DNA of 64,000 bases from an uncultured Prochlorococcus sp. (GCA_902617605.1 CACMXO010000004.1:1-64000); one strand, 5' to 3'. Positions 43,995 through 54,166 are shown, counted from the first letter of the stretch. The notes: a model not told the origin generated them from the letters alone. Numbers and translations: made by a program.

Positions 43995-45071
43995 TTATTT
44001 ATATTCATCCATTACCTTATTAAGCCAGTTCACAACCTTGTTAGCAAATATATCTGCAGAGGCATTTTTTTCTACCCATTCTCTACATTTCTGACGCTTT
44101 ATGTTTTCAATAATCTTTACATAAGAAAGCATATTTTTTTTGTCATCAGGATCAGCAAGATAACCTGTTTGGCCATGCTGAATAATTTCACTAGGTCCTC
44201 CCCTTTTATAGGCTACAACAGGCACCCCGCAGGCTAAGGCTTCCACAACTACGTTCCCATATGCTTCATTCCATTTCGGAGTATTTAGCAACCCTCTGCA
44301 TTTTCCAAGTTCTTTTTGTAATTCGTCGGTTGATAAAAAACCCATCCAATCTATAGCTCCTTGAGGGAAAGATTTTTCTATCTTTGACGCATACATCTTA
44401 TCTTCTATAAGTCCCCAAACTTTTAATTTTTCGCCAAGTTTATCTGCCACATAAACTGCATCCTCCAAACCTTTTTCCGGAGCCACTCTTCCAACCCATG
44501 CCAAGGGTCCCTTAACTGAATCTTGAAAAATATAATTATCTAAATTAAACCCATTCCCAATGATTGTTGGTTTTTTTATGAATGGATAATCATCAGCTTG
44601 CATTTTCGAATGAAAAGCAAAATTATTTGGATATTTAGCATATACCCGAGATATTAAATTACTAATCACTGAACTTTCAGAACCCATACTAATAATATGT
44701 GCAATGGGTATCTCTAAATTTAGTGTCATCCAAATAGGCAACCAATCATAGGACATGTTCAACAATACATCTGCATGTTTAGCTATTTCTAATCCCTTTT
44801 CAAGCATTCCTGCTAAAAGAGAATTGTCTGGGATACTCACGGGAGAATTGTGATTTTGATGCTGCCAACTAATTTGATCTTCACCTTCCACAAAATGTAA
44901 TTTTACTTTTACATTACTTTTATCTAACTTAGAATTTATTGGAGCTACAACCTCCACGGAATGACCTAATGAAATTAAACCTGAAACTAAAGAATTTAAA
45001 GTTAATTCAACTCCCCCACCTTTACCACTCCCTAAAAACCCTATTGGGGTACTAATCAAAACTACTCGCAT
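43995..45071 (-). CDS. glycosyltransferase family 4
   Basis: 358 residues, GT-B fold. N-terminal LGSGKGGGVELTLNSLVSGL (glycine loop, about 13-32), mid-protein WVGRVAPEKGLEDAVYVA, and the C-terminal EAYGNVVVEALACGVPVVAY with the E-x7-E motif. Cytoplasmic sugar transferase. Its partner GT39 gene follows after 6 bp and the EamA transporter precedes it by 28 bp, all leftward, so the three are probably one operon. Confidence 0.92.
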   Translation of the reverse strand: MRVVLISTPIGFLGSGKGGGVELTLNSLVSGLISLGHSVEVVAPINSKLDKSNVKVKLHFVEGEDQISWQHQNHNSPVSIPDNSLLAGMLEKGLEIAKHADVLLNMSYDWLPIWMTLNLEIPIAHIISMGSESSVISNLISRVYAKYPNNFAFHSKMQADDYPFIKKPTIIGNGFNLDNYIFQDSVKGPLAWVGRVAPEKGLEDAVYVADKLGEKLKVWGLIEDKMYASKIEKSFPQGAIDWMGFLSTDELQKELGKCRGLLNTPKWNEAYGNVVVEALACGVPVVAYKRGGPSEIIQHGQTGYLADPDDKKNMLSYVKIIENIKRQKCREWVEKNASADIFANKVVNWLNKVMDEYK

Positions 45072-45099
45072 TATAAGACTTTTTACAAAAAGAAACTAA

Positions 45100-46041
45100 T
45101 TAAATAGTAGTATCAGAAAATTTATTCTCCCATAAACTCTTTCTCTGGCTAACAAAAAATACTGAGATAAGAACAAACACCACTCCTATCCATTGCACAA
45201 TAGTGAGTCTTTCATCTAACCAAACACCTCCACTGAGAAGAGCAAATACAGGTGTTAAAAACGCAAGAGTGCTAAATCCAGTTATTTCTTTATTATTAGC
45301 AAAGTAGAAAAACAATCCATAAGCTATTGCTCCTCCAAAAATACTTGCAAATGACATAAGTCCCCATTCAAATATTGACCAATCTGGAATTAGTGTGAAA
45401 TTTGATTTTAAGCAGTGCTTAATAATTAAGGGCAAACTCCCCAAAACCATATGCCAACCTGTAACCGCCACTGGATCACTTTTAGTACAAGTGAATCTTA
45501 TTAAAATTGTTCCTAATGCCATAGCAAGAGAAGCTGCAAGCATCCAAAGTTCTCCAAAGTTAAAAGCAACATCACTCATAGATTTATCAGACATCAACCA
45601 CCAATTTCCTAAAAATTCTTGTGGAACTCCCAAAAATACTATTCCTCCCAAGCCAAAAAGTAATCCCAACCATCCTATTGGATTAATTAAATTCCCAAAA
45701 ATTGCCCTAGCTAAAATAGCTACCAAAAGCGGTTGAGAATCAATTAAGACAGAACCTAAACCTGCTCCAGTTTTTTCAATACCAAAAGTTAAAAACAACT
45801 GAAAAAAAGTGGCATCAACAATCGTAAAAACAAAAAACCACTTCAAATCGCACCTATAAATTTTTAAATCTCTTTTAAACAAATATGTTGTTATTAGAAC
45901 AAGAATCCCTGCAGGAAGTAATCTTAAAGAAGCCACAAACTCTGGCCCAGCACTAGATACTAAAGGAGTCATTGCCGCCATTGAAGTACCCCAAAGTGCA
46001 AAAGGGAGTATCATTAAAAACCAATTTAGGATTGAATTCAT
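45100..46041 (-). CDS. EamA/DMT-family permease
   Basis: 313 residues, ten membrane helices in two EamA repeats (first near 10-130 with PFALWGTSMAAMTPLV; second near 165-300 with GWHMVLGSLPLIIKH and FLTPVFALLSGGVWLDERL). Drug/metabolite transporter superfamily; the substrate cannot be told. First gene of the leftward run before GT4. Divergent from sppA with 52 bp between. Confidence 0.92.
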   Translation of the reverse strand: MNSILNWFLMILPFALWGTSMAAMTPLVSSAGPEFVASLRLLPAGILVLITTYLFKRDLKIYRCDLKWFFVFTIVDATFFQLFLTFGIEKTGAGLGSVLIDSQPLLVAILARAIFGNLINPIGWLGLLFGLGGIVFLGVPQEFLGNWWLMSDKSMSDVAFNFGELWMLAASLAMALGTILIRFTCTKSDPVAVTGWHMVLGSLPLIIKHCLKSNFTLIPDWSIFEWGLMSFASIFGGAIAYGLFFYFANNKEITGFSTLAFLTPVFALLSGGVWLDERLTIVQWIGVVFVLISVFFVSQRKSLWENKFSDTTI

Positions 46042-46093
46042 TAGGTCTGCTGATAGTCTTTTTAAAGTAGTTTTATGAATTTACCTTAAAAGA

Positions 46094-46903
46094 ATGATTT
46101 GGCCTTTTAGACGAAAGTCAAAAAAAAGAATAGCTCGTATAGTAATTGATGAGCCTATTACAAGTTCAACAAGAGTTTCAGTCCTTAAAGCTCTTAAACA
46201 AATCGAGGATAGAGAATTTCCTGCTTTAATCGTGAGAATTGATTCTCCAGGGGGTACTGTTGGGGATAGCCAAGAAATATACTCTGCTATTAAAAGACTA
46301 AAAGATAAGGGTTGTAAAGTCATTGCTAGTTTTGGGAACATCTCGGCATCAGGAGGCGTTTACATTGGTGTTGCATCTGACAAAATAGTGGCAAATCCTG
46401 GTACGATTACTGGGTCTATTGGTGTGATTATAAGAGGAAATAATTTATCTGAACTATTAGATAAAATTGGCATTAAATTTGAAACTGTTAAAAGCGGTGT
46501 ATTTAAAGACATACTTTCTCCAGATAAACCTCTAAGTGAGGAAGGTAGAGGTCTACTTCAGGGACTTATAGATGAAAGTTATAAACAATTCACTGAAGCT
46601 GTCGCTGAAGGAAGGAATTTACCTGTTGAAGAAGTAAGAAAATTTGCTGATGGAAGAATTTTCACTGGGACACAAGCACTCGAACTTGGTCTTGTTGATA
46701 AGGTTGGAGATGAATTTGTTGCAAGGGAGTTAGCTGCAGAAATGGTAAATATTGATCCTAAAATTCAGCCCTTAACATTTGGGAAGAAGAAAAAGAAAAT
46801 CCTAGGACTAATCCCTGGAAGTAAAATTTTTGAGAAAATTATAAATAATATCTTTTTTGAGTTTGATTCATCTAATAAAGTACTTTGGTTATACAAGCCT
46901 TAA
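46094..46903 (+). CDS. sppA: signal peptide peptidase SppA (S49 serine protease)
   Basis: 269 residues, the short one-domain form. SPGGTVGDSQEIY oxyanion region, catalytic Ser in GNISASGGVY (about 86) and catalytic Lys in VKSGVFKDILSP (about 138). There is no N-terminal membrane helix, only a basic start (FRRKSKKRIAR), so it may be peripheral. Cleaves leftover signal peptides and, in cyanobacteria, is linked to light acclimation. aroH follows after 6 bp. Confidence 0.93.
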   Translation: MIWPFRRKSKKRIARIVIDEPITSSTRVSVLKALKQIEDREFPALIVRIDSPGGTVGDSQEIYSAIKRLKDKGCKVIASFGNISASGGVYIGVASDKIVANPGTITGSIGVIIRGNNLSELLDKIGIKFETVKSGVFKDILSPDKPLSEEGRGLLQGLIDESYKQFTEAVAEGRNLPVEEVRKFADGRIFTGTQALELGLVDKVGDEFVARELAAEMVNIDPKIQPLTFGKKKKKILGLIPGSKIFEKIINNIFFEFDSSNKVLWLYKP

Positions 46904-46909
46904 ATCTAT

Positions 46910-47293
46910 ATGTATGAAAAAATGAAAGATGATTATAAAATTACATTTATTCGTGGTGCCACAACAGCATCTGGTAATTCTGTTGGGGAAATAGAAGTCG
47001 CAGTAGTGGAATTAATTGATGAATTAATTTCACGAAACAATCTAATCAAGACAAATATACTATCCATTACATTCACAGCGACAAAAGATTTAAATGCATG
47101 CTTCCCCGCTTCAATTGCAAGGAAATTTAATGGACTTGATTCAGTTGCCTTTTTAGACTGCCAACAAATGCACGTGTCCAATGATGTTGATTATTGTATA
47201 AGAATAATGGCTCAAGTTTTAGTGCCGCCAAATTATGCAATAAAGCACCCTTATTTAAAAGGCGCTTCAAAATTAAGAGCCGATAGATGTTAA
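46910..47293 (+). CDS. aroH: chorismate mutase, AroH type
   Basis: 127 residues from ATG 46910 (ATG 46922 is possible). Homotrimeric AroH fold: IRGATTASGNSVGEI with the catalytic Arg, CFPASIARKF, and CIRIMAQV with the second Arg. The Glu of the family's QEM motif (E78 in Bacillus) is Gln here (QQMHV), see findings. Converts chorismate to prephenate for Phe/Tyr synthesis. 6 bp after sppA. Confidence 0.93.
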   Translation: MYEKMKDDYKITFIRGATTASGNSVGEIEVAVVELIDELISRNNLIKTNILSITFTATKDLNACFPASIARKFNGLDSVAFLDCQQMHVSNDVDYCIRIMAQVLVPPNYAIKHPYLKGASKLRADRC

Positions 47294-47362
47294 CCTTAGT
47301 AAAATTATTTTTCCGCTTAAAATTTAATAGCAAGAACCAACCTTTTGAATCCCAACCCTTCA

Positions 47363-47941
47363 ATGTTTAAAATTACAAAGAAACTTACTTTAAATCTTAA
47401 AATTTTAAGATTTTTTATTATCCCTACATTTTTAGTTTTAACTCCTTTTTTTAATAACATCCAAGAGGCTAAAGCGGGTTTGGAATTTCAGTGGGACCAA
47501 GACAGTAGTTATAGAAGATTAAAGTGGTTTCAAAAAGAAAATAAAAGGAAATTTAGAAACACAATTTATTTTTTCTTGAGGCCCTCCGACAGAAGAACAG
47601 ATCTCTTGAAAATTAATCTAGCAATTCCTAAGACCTTTAAATCAACTCTTAGTAATGAAAAAATTAGTTTTTGCAAAGTAAAAATAGGTGGTTTTGAAGC
47701 TAGAACTAAATGCTTGGAAGACATTCCAGCTGATTTCGAAATCAAGACTGATGAATCAGGCTTACGTTCACTAAATATTTACCCCTACAGCCCAATTCCA
47801 TCTAACAAAGACAGTTATGCAATTGTCTTCAAAATCTTTAATCCAAAAAAATCAGGTCTATATCAATTTCATTCATTTGGGCAACCAAAAGGGAAATCAT
47901 TTTCAAGTTATTTAGGAAGCTGGACTATAGTGATCGATTAA
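47363..47941 (+). CDS. DUF2808 family secreted protein
   Basis: 192 residues from ATG 47363 (an in-frame TTG at 47345 adds six). N-terminal signal: KILRFFIIPTFLVLTPFF, with AKA before GLEFQW as the cleavage site. The mature protein is beta-rich with two cysteines (about 111 and 124) and the DUF2808 blocks IYFFLRPSDRRTDLLKI, KVKIGGFEARTKC and LNIYPYSPIPSNKDSYAIV (split). Periplasmic; function unknown. rpmH begins 30 bp after. Confidence 0.82.
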   Translation: MFKITKKLTLNLKILRFFIIPTFLVLTPFFNNIQEAKAGLEFQWDQDSSYRRLKWFQKENKRKFRNTIYFFLRPSDRRTDLLKINLAIPKTFKSTLSNEKISFCKVKIGGFEARTKCLEDIPADFEIKTDESGLRSLNIYPYSPIPSNKDSYAIVFKIFNPKKSGLYQFHSFGQPKGKSFSSYLGSWTIVID

Positions 47942-47971
47942 ATGATAAATTAAATAAGGATAATTAAACAA

Positions 47972-48109
47972 ATGACTAAAAGAACTTTTGGCGGAACTTC
48001 AAGAAAAAGAAAACGTGTATCTGGTTTTAGAGTAAGAATGCGTTCTCATACTGGTAGAAGAGTTATTAAAAGTAGAAGACAAAAAGGTAGAGAAAGAATA
48101 GCTGTATAA
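47972..48109 (+). CDS. rpmH: ribosomal protein bL34
   Basis: 45 residues: [20 protein letters not shown] then [19 protein letters not shown], a complete bL34. Basic, near the exit of the large subunit. Begins the conserved rpmH-rnpA-(PH)-yidC cluster, with rnpA 12 bp downstream. Confidence 0.98.
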
Positions 48110-48121
48110 CTTTAAATTTAA

Positions 48122-48508
48122 ATGGCCTTACCCAAGGATATGCGTTTAAAGGGTCACAGGACTTTTAATTATATTCACAAAAATTCCATAACATATCATG
48201 GAAAATTAATGACATTTAAAGTTGCAAGACCAGATCCAGCAATACTTTTAACCCATAAATTCACAAATACCTCAAACAATTTTAGAGTTGCGATAGCCAT
48301 CAGCAAAAAAGTTTCAAAAAAAGCTGTAGAGAGAAATAAATTAAGGAGAATTCTGCAAGAGTGGTTATTAACAAACATTCAAAAAATTAATAACCACAAA
48401 CCTTATTGGTTACTTGTTAACCTTAAATTCGGGGATTTCTGCAATGATAAGAGTAAACTTTTGGAGGAATTTCAAAAATTAATGTTCAAATCTCATCTAA
48501 TCAAATGA
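48122..48508 (+). CDS. rnpA: ribonuclease P protein component
   Basis: 128 residues. The RNR motif is in KKAVERNKLRRILQEWL, and the N-terminal LPKDMRLKGHRTFNYIHK and FRVAIAISKKVSKKA complete the RnpA fold. Binds RNase P RNA for tRNA 5' maturation. Its end overlaps the PH-domain gene by 4 bp (ATGA). Confidence 0.97.
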   Translation: MALPKDMRLKGHRTFNYIHKNSITYHGKLMTFKVARPDPAILLTHKFTNTSNNFRVAIAISKKVSKKAVERNKLRRILQEWLLTNIQKINNHKPYWLLVNLKFGDFCNDKSKLLEEFQKLMFKSHLIK

Positions 48509-48918
48509 TTAACATGAATGAAGAAACCTTTTATGAAGGTGGTCCTGCTAAAAGTGATTTAATAATAAATCTACTAGCAGGGATAACTATACTTGGTTTG
48601 CCATTTACCTTTGCCGCAATAGTTAGAGCATTGTGGTTGAGATATAAAATTACAAACAAAAGAATTACAATAGATGGTGGATGGTTTGGTAAAAACAAAA
48701 CACAAGTCTCATTAAGTAACATTGAAGAAATCAGATCTATTCCAAGAGGATTTGGTTCATATGGTGATATGGTTCTTATTCTTAACGATGGATCAAAGGT
48801 TGAAATGAAGTCATTACCTTTATTTAGAGAAAAGCAAAAATTTATTGAAGAAAATATAAATAAAAGATCACAAATCCCAAATCTCAACGAAGTAGAAGGA
48901 TTTGCGACTAAATCCTAA
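48505..48918 (+). CDS. PH-domain (bPH2/YdbS-type) membrane protein
   Basis: 137 residues. Two hydrophobic stretches at about 20-47 (LIINLLAGITILGLPFTFAA) and a bacterial PH-like domain (RYKITNKRITIDGGWFGKNK, VSLSNIEEIRSIPRGFGSYG, VEMKSLPLF). Such proteins are common between rnpA and yidC in cyanobacteria. Membrane association is likely; partners unknown. Confidence 0.85.
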   Translation: MINMNEETFYEGGPAKSDLIINLLAGITILGLPFTFAAIVRALWLRYKITNKRITIDGGWFGKNKTQVSLSNIEEIRSIPRGFGSYGDMVLILNDGSKVEMKSLPLFREKQKFIEENINKRSQIPNLNEVEGFATKS

Positions 48919-48990
48919 ATAAATTAATTACAAAAATCTTTTTTTCCTGTAAAATAGAATGTCTATTAAAATTACACTCTCTTTAATATC

Positions 48991-50133
48991 GTGATAGGGT
49001 TCATTTCTGAAAAACTACTTATCCCGATTCTAGATTTTTTCTATGGTTTAGTCCCTAGTTATGGATTAGCGATTGTTGCGTTGACAGTCGTAATTAGAAT
49101 TGCACTTTTCCCTTTAAGCGCTGGTTCCATTAGAAGCGCGAGGCGGATGAAGATAGCCCAACCAGTAATGCAAAAAAGGCAAGCAGAAATAAAATCTAAG
49201 TTTTCAGGTGATCCAAAGAAACAGCAAGAAGAGCTTGGAAAATTAATGAATGAGTTTGGCAGCCCTCTAGCAGGTTGCCTCCCCTTGATTGTACAAATGC
49301 CTGTGCTATTTGCATTGTTTGCAACCCTAAGAGGCTCTCCATTCGCTGATGTTCCCTACAGCATAAATCTCAAAGTTGTCCCACAGGATCAAGTAGCAGC
49401 TATTGATCCAAAACCTTACAAATCCCCACGACACTCTATTTTTATTACAGAAAAATCACATTTTCCTGTAGTAGCAACCATTCCTAATGGAACAAAATTG
49501 GGAACAGAAGAATCCATAAAAGTAAATTTACAAACAACAAATGGCAATAGCTATTCGGAAGTTTTATCTAAATACGACAACGGATCTAAATTCCTCCCCA
49601 CTTGGAAGGTTTCTAAAGGATCCGAAAATCTTAAAGTTTCCCAAGACGGGACAGTAACAGCAATTAAACCGGGTGATGCCACAATCGAAGCAAAAATCCC
49701 TGGTCTAGCGGCTAAAAGTGGGTTTTTATTTATTAAAGCTCTTGGTCAAGTTGGTTTTTATGTAGATGGAGCTATTAATTGGGATATTGCTGCATTAGTA
49801 GGTGCCTTTGGATTAACCTTACTTCTCTCGCAAGTTTTATCAAGTCAGGGCATGCCTGCAAATCCACAGCAATCAACAGCAAATAAAATTACACCAGTAA
49901 TGATAACTGGAATGTTTCTGTTTTTCCCACTACCAGCTGGAGTTTTACTCTACATGGTTGTTGCAAATATTTTTCAGGCATTTCAGACTTTTCTGCTCAA
50001 TAAAGAAGCTCTCCCTGAAAATCTACAGAAAATTTTAGATCAACAATTATCAGCAAAAAATGAAGTAATAACAACCTCTGCTTCAACTATCTCAGATAAA
50101 AGATTACCTTTCGAACCTAATAGTAAAAAATAG
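48991..50133 (+). CDS. yidC: membrane protein insertase YidC/Oxa1/Alb3
   Basis: 380 residues, GTG start. Lacks the large N-terminal periplasmic domain of proteobacterial YidC and starts near the first conserved helix ([20 protein letters not shown], Arg36 in the groove). Then a cytoplasmic hairpin (about 50-90) and helix [18 protein letters not shown]. An unusual insert at about 121-257 contains a bacterial Ig-like unit ([20 protein letters not shown], then [11 protein letters not shown]). The last helices are at 263-345. Inserts thylakoid and plasma membrane proteins. Confidence 0.96.
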   Translation: MIGFISEKLLIPILDFFYGLVPSYGLAIVALTVVIRIALFPLSAGSIRSARRMKIAQPVMQKRQAEIKSKFSGDPKKQQEELGKLMNEFGSPLAGCLPLIVQMPVLFALFATLRGSPFADVPYSINLKVVPQDQVAAIDPKPYKSPRHSIFITEKSHFPVVATIPNGTKLGTEESIKVNLQTTNGNSYSEVLSKYDNGSKFLPTWKVSKGSENLKVSQDGTVTAIKPGDATIEAKIPGLAAKSGFLFIKALGQVGFYVDGAINWDIAALVGAFGLTLLLSQVLSSQGMPANPQQSTANKITPVMITGMFLFFPLPAGVLLYMVVANIFQAFQTFLLNKEALPENLQKILDQQLSAKNEVITTSASTISDKRLPFEPNSKK

Positions 50134-50148
50134 TTTTAATCCTAAATA

Positions 50149-51615
50149 ATGAATTCTTGGTGTAGAAATTTTGAATTACTCATAAAATCAAGAACCTCAT
50201 TAATTTGGATCCGTACTAAAGAAGAGGAAAGATTAGAAAAATTAGTTAATTACTCGTGTGAAAGACTAAATATAAAAAGATTTGTTTCCTGGGATTGTGT
50301 TAGCGGTATAAAAGGATCATTAAATGAGGAAGGTAAATTTTCTAACAATCCATTAGGAGTGCTTAATTGGCTTAAAGAACAAAGTTCTGAAGTTTCAACA
50401 GTTTTATTAGTTAAAGATTTTCATAAATTTTATGATGATCCATCTGTCAATAGAACTATTAAAGAACTATCTTCAGCGCTTAAAATAACTAGTCATAATT
50501 TAATTATTAGTTCTCATTTATTTCCATCATCAGAAGAGTTGGATGAATTAATGGCAATTGTAAATTTACCTTTACCTGAACAAAAAGAATTAAAAAATCT
50601 AATAAAAAAAATTGCTACCAATACCAATTCAAATTTAGAGGAACAAGACTTAAACGAACTTTCTATAGCGGCAAGCGGACTTACCGAAATAAAAGTAAAG
50701 CAAGTCACTGCTAAGGCCCTTGCTCAAAGAGGGAAAATAAGTAAAGAAGATATCAAAGACATTCTTGAAGAAAAAAAACAAGTAATCGCAAGAAGTGAAA
50801 TTTTAGAATTTTTCGAAGCAAAATCAAGTCAAGATGATATTGGTGGTTTAAATGTTTTAAAAGTTTGGCTTAATCAAAGATACAGGGCCTTTTCTAAAGA
50901 AGCCAGAGACTATGGATTACCTATTCCCAAAGGAGTCTTACTCGTTGGAGCTCAAGGAACAGGGAAATCACTCACAGCAAAATCAATTTCTAAGAGTTGG
51001 TCTATGCCACTGCTTAGGCTAGATGTTGGAAGACTATTTTCTAGCCTTGTTGGTTCAAGCGAGGCAAGAACAAGAGAAACAATATCGAGAGCTGAAGCTA
51101 TGTCTCCTTGTATCCTGTGGATAGATGAAATTGACAAGGGCTTTGGTGGGGATGCTAGAAGTGATGGAGGAACAAGTCAAAGGGTTTTGGCAAGTTTGCT
51201 AACTTGGATGGCTGAAAAAGAATCTGCCGTATTTGTCATAGCTACCGCTAATGCTCTTGATAAGCTTCCTGCTGAATTATTAAGGAAAGGTAGATTTGAT
51301 GAGATATTTTTTCTTGATTTACCAAATTCTGAAGAAAGATTAAGTATTCTGGATTTGCACTTAAAAAAAAGAAGACCAAGTTATAGTTTTCCTCTTTCCA
51401 CTATTATCGATAGAACAGATGGATTCTCAGGTGCAGAACTTGAACAAGCAGTAATAGAGGGGATGCATATTTCATTCTCTGAAAATAGAGAACTTATGGA
51501 GAAAGATTTAATAAAGGCAGTTTCTGAACTAGTTCCCTTATCAAGAACTGCTAAGGAGCAAATTAATTTACTGAAAGAATGGTCATCTTCAGGGCGGGCT
51601 CGATCTGCATCCTAG
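50149..51615 (+). CDS. ycf46: AAA-family ATPase, Ycf46-like
   Basis: 488 residues. The AAA module begins at about 220: Walker A VGAQGTGKSLTAKSIS, Walker B CILWIDEIDKGF, sensor FVIATANALDKLP and the arginine region LRKGRFDEIFFLDLP. The N-terminal 210 residues (opening NSWCRNFELLIKSRTSLIWI) match cyanobacterial Ycf46-type proteins, linked to regulation of inorganic carbon use in Synechocystis. Starts 15 bp after yidC. Confidence 0.92.
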   Translation: MNSWCRNFELLIKSRTSLIWIRTKEEERLEKLVNYSCERLNIKRFVSWDCVSGIKGSLNEEGKFSNNPLGVLNWLKEQSSEVSTVLLVKDFHKFYDDPSVNRTIKELSSALKITSHNLIISSHLFPSSEELDELMAIVNLPLPEQKELKNLIKKIATNTNSNLEEQDLNELSIAASGLTEIKVKQVTAKALAQRGKISKEDIKDILEEKKQVIARSEILEFFEAKSSQDDIGGLNVLKVWLNQRYRAFSKEARDYGLPIPKGVLLVGAQGTGKSLTAKSISKSWSMPLLRLDVGRLFSSLVGSSEARTRETISRAEAMSPCILWIDEIDKGFGGDARSDGGTSQRVLASLLTWMAEKESAVFVIATANALDKLPAELLRKGRFDEIFFLDLPNSEERLSILDLHLKKRRPSYSFPLSTIIDRTDGFSGAELEQAVIEGMHISFSENRELMEKDLIKAVSELVPLSRTAKEQINLLKEWSSSGRARSAS

Positions 51616-51738
51616 CTAAAGAATTTTGTTTAAAAATACTCAGTAAGTTAGGAATCATTAATTTCGTTAATTTTTAGTCAAAAATCCCTAATATTGAATT
51701 TAGATTAACTATTTTAATTAAGGTATAAAAAAAAATTA

Positions 51739-53016
51739 GTGTTAGATCAAAAATTAATAAGAGAAAATCCAACTTTAGTTGAAGAAAGTTTATCCCTAAG
51801 AGGAAAAGTTTTTAATATTTCCCAAATACAAAAATTAACTCTTCAAAAAAAAGAAATTGATATAGAAATATCAAGTCTCCAATCTGAGAGTAAAAAGTTA
51901 AGTAAATTGATCGGTCAAGAAATCAGTAAATCCAAAAACAATGATTCTTTAGAAGTAAATAATCTAAAGAAAAAAGGAAATGAATACAGAACCAAAATTT
52001 CAGAATTTGAAGAGAAGAAAAGAGCCTTAGATAAAAATATTCATAATGAAATTTGTAATTTACCAAATTTACCTAGTGAAGATGCTCCAATTGGAAAAGA
52101 TGAAAGTCATAATGTCCAAGTAAAAACTTGGGGAGATCCGTTAGTCAACGAAAATTTTAAGTCTCACTGGGAAATAGGCGAGAGTCTTAATCTTTTTGAG
52201 TCTGTTAAATCAACTAAAATATCAAAAAGTCGTTTTATTACACTTATTGGTAATGGGGCCAGATTAGAGAGGGCATTAATAAATTTTATGCTCGACATGC
52301 ATACTAATAATGGTTATTTAGAATTAATGCCTCCAGCTTTAGTGAATTCAGAAAGTCTTACCGGATCTGGACAACTACCCAAATTTTCAAATGAAAGTTT
52401 TAAGTGTTCAAATGACGACCTATGGCTTTCTCCAACTGCTGAAGTTCCACTAACTGCTTTTCATAGAAATGAAATAATTGATCATAAGCAATTACCCCTT
52501 AAGTATGTTGCATATAGCCCATGTTTTAGGAGAGAAGCTGGAAGTTATGGAAAGGATACTAAAGGTTTAATAAGACTGCATCAATTTAATAAAGTTGAAC
52601 TATATTGGTTTTGTGATCCAAGTAAATCTATTGAAGCTCATAAAAAGATCACTTTAGATGCAGAAGCTATCTTAAAAAAGCTCAATCTACCTTATAGGTT
52701 AGTTGATATTTGTACTGGAGACTTAGGTTTTTCTTCAAGCAGAACTTTTGATCTTGAAGTATGGCTACCAAGTAGTAAATGTTATAGAGAAATTTCAAGT
52801 TGTAGCAACTGTTTAGACTTTCAAGCCCGCAGATCATCAATAAGAGCAAAAATTGATAAAAAAAATATCTATCTGCATACCTTAAATGGTAGTGGGCTTG
52901 CTATTGGAAGAACTATGGCTGCTATTCTTGAGAATGGCCAACAAACGGATGGAAGCGTAAAAATTCCAGATGCTCTAGTTCCATATTTTGGATCAAATAT
53001 TTTAAAAACTGCTTAA
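51739..53016 (+). CDS. serS: seryl-tRNA synthetase
   Basis: 425 residues, GTG start. N-terminal coiled-coil arm (about 25-105, Lys/Glu-rich) and class II core: motif 2 [20 protein letters not shown], motif 3 [18 protein letters not shown], and the [13 protein letters not shown] serine pocket. Complete. rseP starts 9 bp downstream. Confidence 0.98.
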   Translation: MLDQKLIRENPTLVEESLSLRGKVFNISQIQKLTLQKKEIDIEISSLQSESKKLSKLIGQEISKSKNNDSLEVNNLKKKGNEYRTKISEFEEKKRALDKNIHNEICNLPNLPSEDAPIGKDESHNVQVKTWGDPLVNENFKSHWEIGESLNLFESVKSTKISKSRFITLIGNGARLERALINFMLDMHTNNGYLELMPPALVNSESLTGSGQLPKFSNESFKCSNDDLWLSPTAEVPLTAFHRNEIIDHKQLPLKYVAYSPCFRREAGSYGKDTKGLIRLHQFNKVELYWFCDPSKSIEAHKKITLDAEAILKKLNLPYRLVDICTGDLGFSSSRTFDLEVWLPSSKCYREISSCSNCLDFQARRSSIRAKIDKKNIYLHTLNGSGLAIGRTMAAILENGQQTDGSVKIPDALVPYFGSNILKTA

Positions 53017-53025
53017 TATATTTAA

Positions 53026-54105
53026 ATGAACGTTTTAACCTCAATTACAGTTCTGGGATTTCTCATCTTTTTTCATGAAATGGGACATTTTCTTGCGGCA
53101 ATTTTGCAAGGAATCTATGTAGATGGATTTTCAATTGGTTTTGGACCATCAGTAATTAAGAAAAAATATAAAAATATAACCTATTCACTTAGAGCCTTTC
53201 CATTAGGGGGCTTTGTTTCCTTTCCTGATGAAGAATTAAATAATATTGACCCTAATGATGCAAATCTTTTAAAAAATAGGCCAATTATTCAAAGAGTAAT
53301 TGTTATATCGGCTGGGGTATTTGCTAACTTAATACTTGCTTACACTATATTAATCCTAAATGTTACTACTATTGGAATTCCATTTGATCCCGAGCCAGGT
53401 ATTTTAGTTTTAGCTACTCAGCCCGAGAAGGCTGCTTCTATTGCTGGATTACAAGCAGGGGATAAGATCTTAAAAATTGATAGCAATACTCTAGGAGTAG
53501 GGGATCAAGCAGTTTCTGCTTTAGTAAAAGAGATTCAAAATTCATCAGAGAACCCAATTTCGATAACAATTGATAGAAATGGAGTTCTGAAAGATTTAAC
53601 TTTGGTACCAAAAAATATAGATGGCAAGGGTACAATAGGAGCTCAATTGCAACCAAATATAAAAAAAGAAACTAAAAAGACAAAAAACATATTTGAACTT
53701 TTTAAATACACCAATAATGAGTTTTCATCACTATTGGTAAAAACAATACAAGGTTATAAAGGTTTAATTACAAATTTCTCCTCAACAGCTCAACAATTAA
53801 GTGGTCCTGTAAAAATCGTTGAAATTGGTGCTCAATTATCACAACAAGGAGGAACAGGAATATTATTATTTGCCGCACTAATTTCTATAAATTTAGCGGT
53901 TCTCAATTCTTTACCCTTACCACTATTAGATGGTGGACAACTTGTTTTCACTTTAATTGAAGGTTTAAGGGGGGAACCAGTCCCAGTTAAGATACAAATG
54001 GTTGTTACTCAATCAAGTTTCTTTCTTTTAGTTGGACTTAGTGTATTGCTTATAATAAGGGATACTAGTCAACTTTTAATAGTTCAAAGATTATTAAACC
54101 AATAA
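53026..54105 (+). CDS. rseP: site-2 zinc metalloprotease RseP
   Basis: 359 residues, four membrane helices. Zinc motif FHEMGH (HEMGH 17-21), one PDZ domain (about 115-200; QPEKAASIAGLQAGDKILKI) and the second metal site LLDGGQLVF (about 301). Cleaves membrane substrates within the bilayer, typically anti-sigma factors. No adjacent sigma/anti-sigma pair here. serS is 9 bp upstream. Confidence 0.96.
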   Translation: MNVLTSITVLGFLIFFHEMGHFLAAILQGIYVDGFSIGFGPSVIKKKYKNITYSLRAFPLGGFVSFPDEELNNIDPNDANLLKNRPIIQRVIVISAGVFANLILAYTILILNVTTIGIPFDPEPGILVLATQPEKAASIAGLQAGDKILKIDSNTLGVGDQAVSALVKEIQNSSENPISITIDRNGVLKDLTLVPKNIDGKGTIGAQLQPNIKKETKKTKNIFELFKYTNNEFSSLLVKTIQGYKGLITNFSSTAQQLSGPVKIVEIGAQLSQQGGTGILLFAALISINLAVLNSLPLPLLDGGQLVFTLIEGLRGEPVPVKIQMVVTQSSFFLLVGLSVLLIIRDTSQLLIVQRLLNQ

Positions 54106-54166
54106 ATTAATTTTAAAAATTGTTATCCAAGCTGTTAATATAGAAAAAGTTTAAAAATTCTACTAA

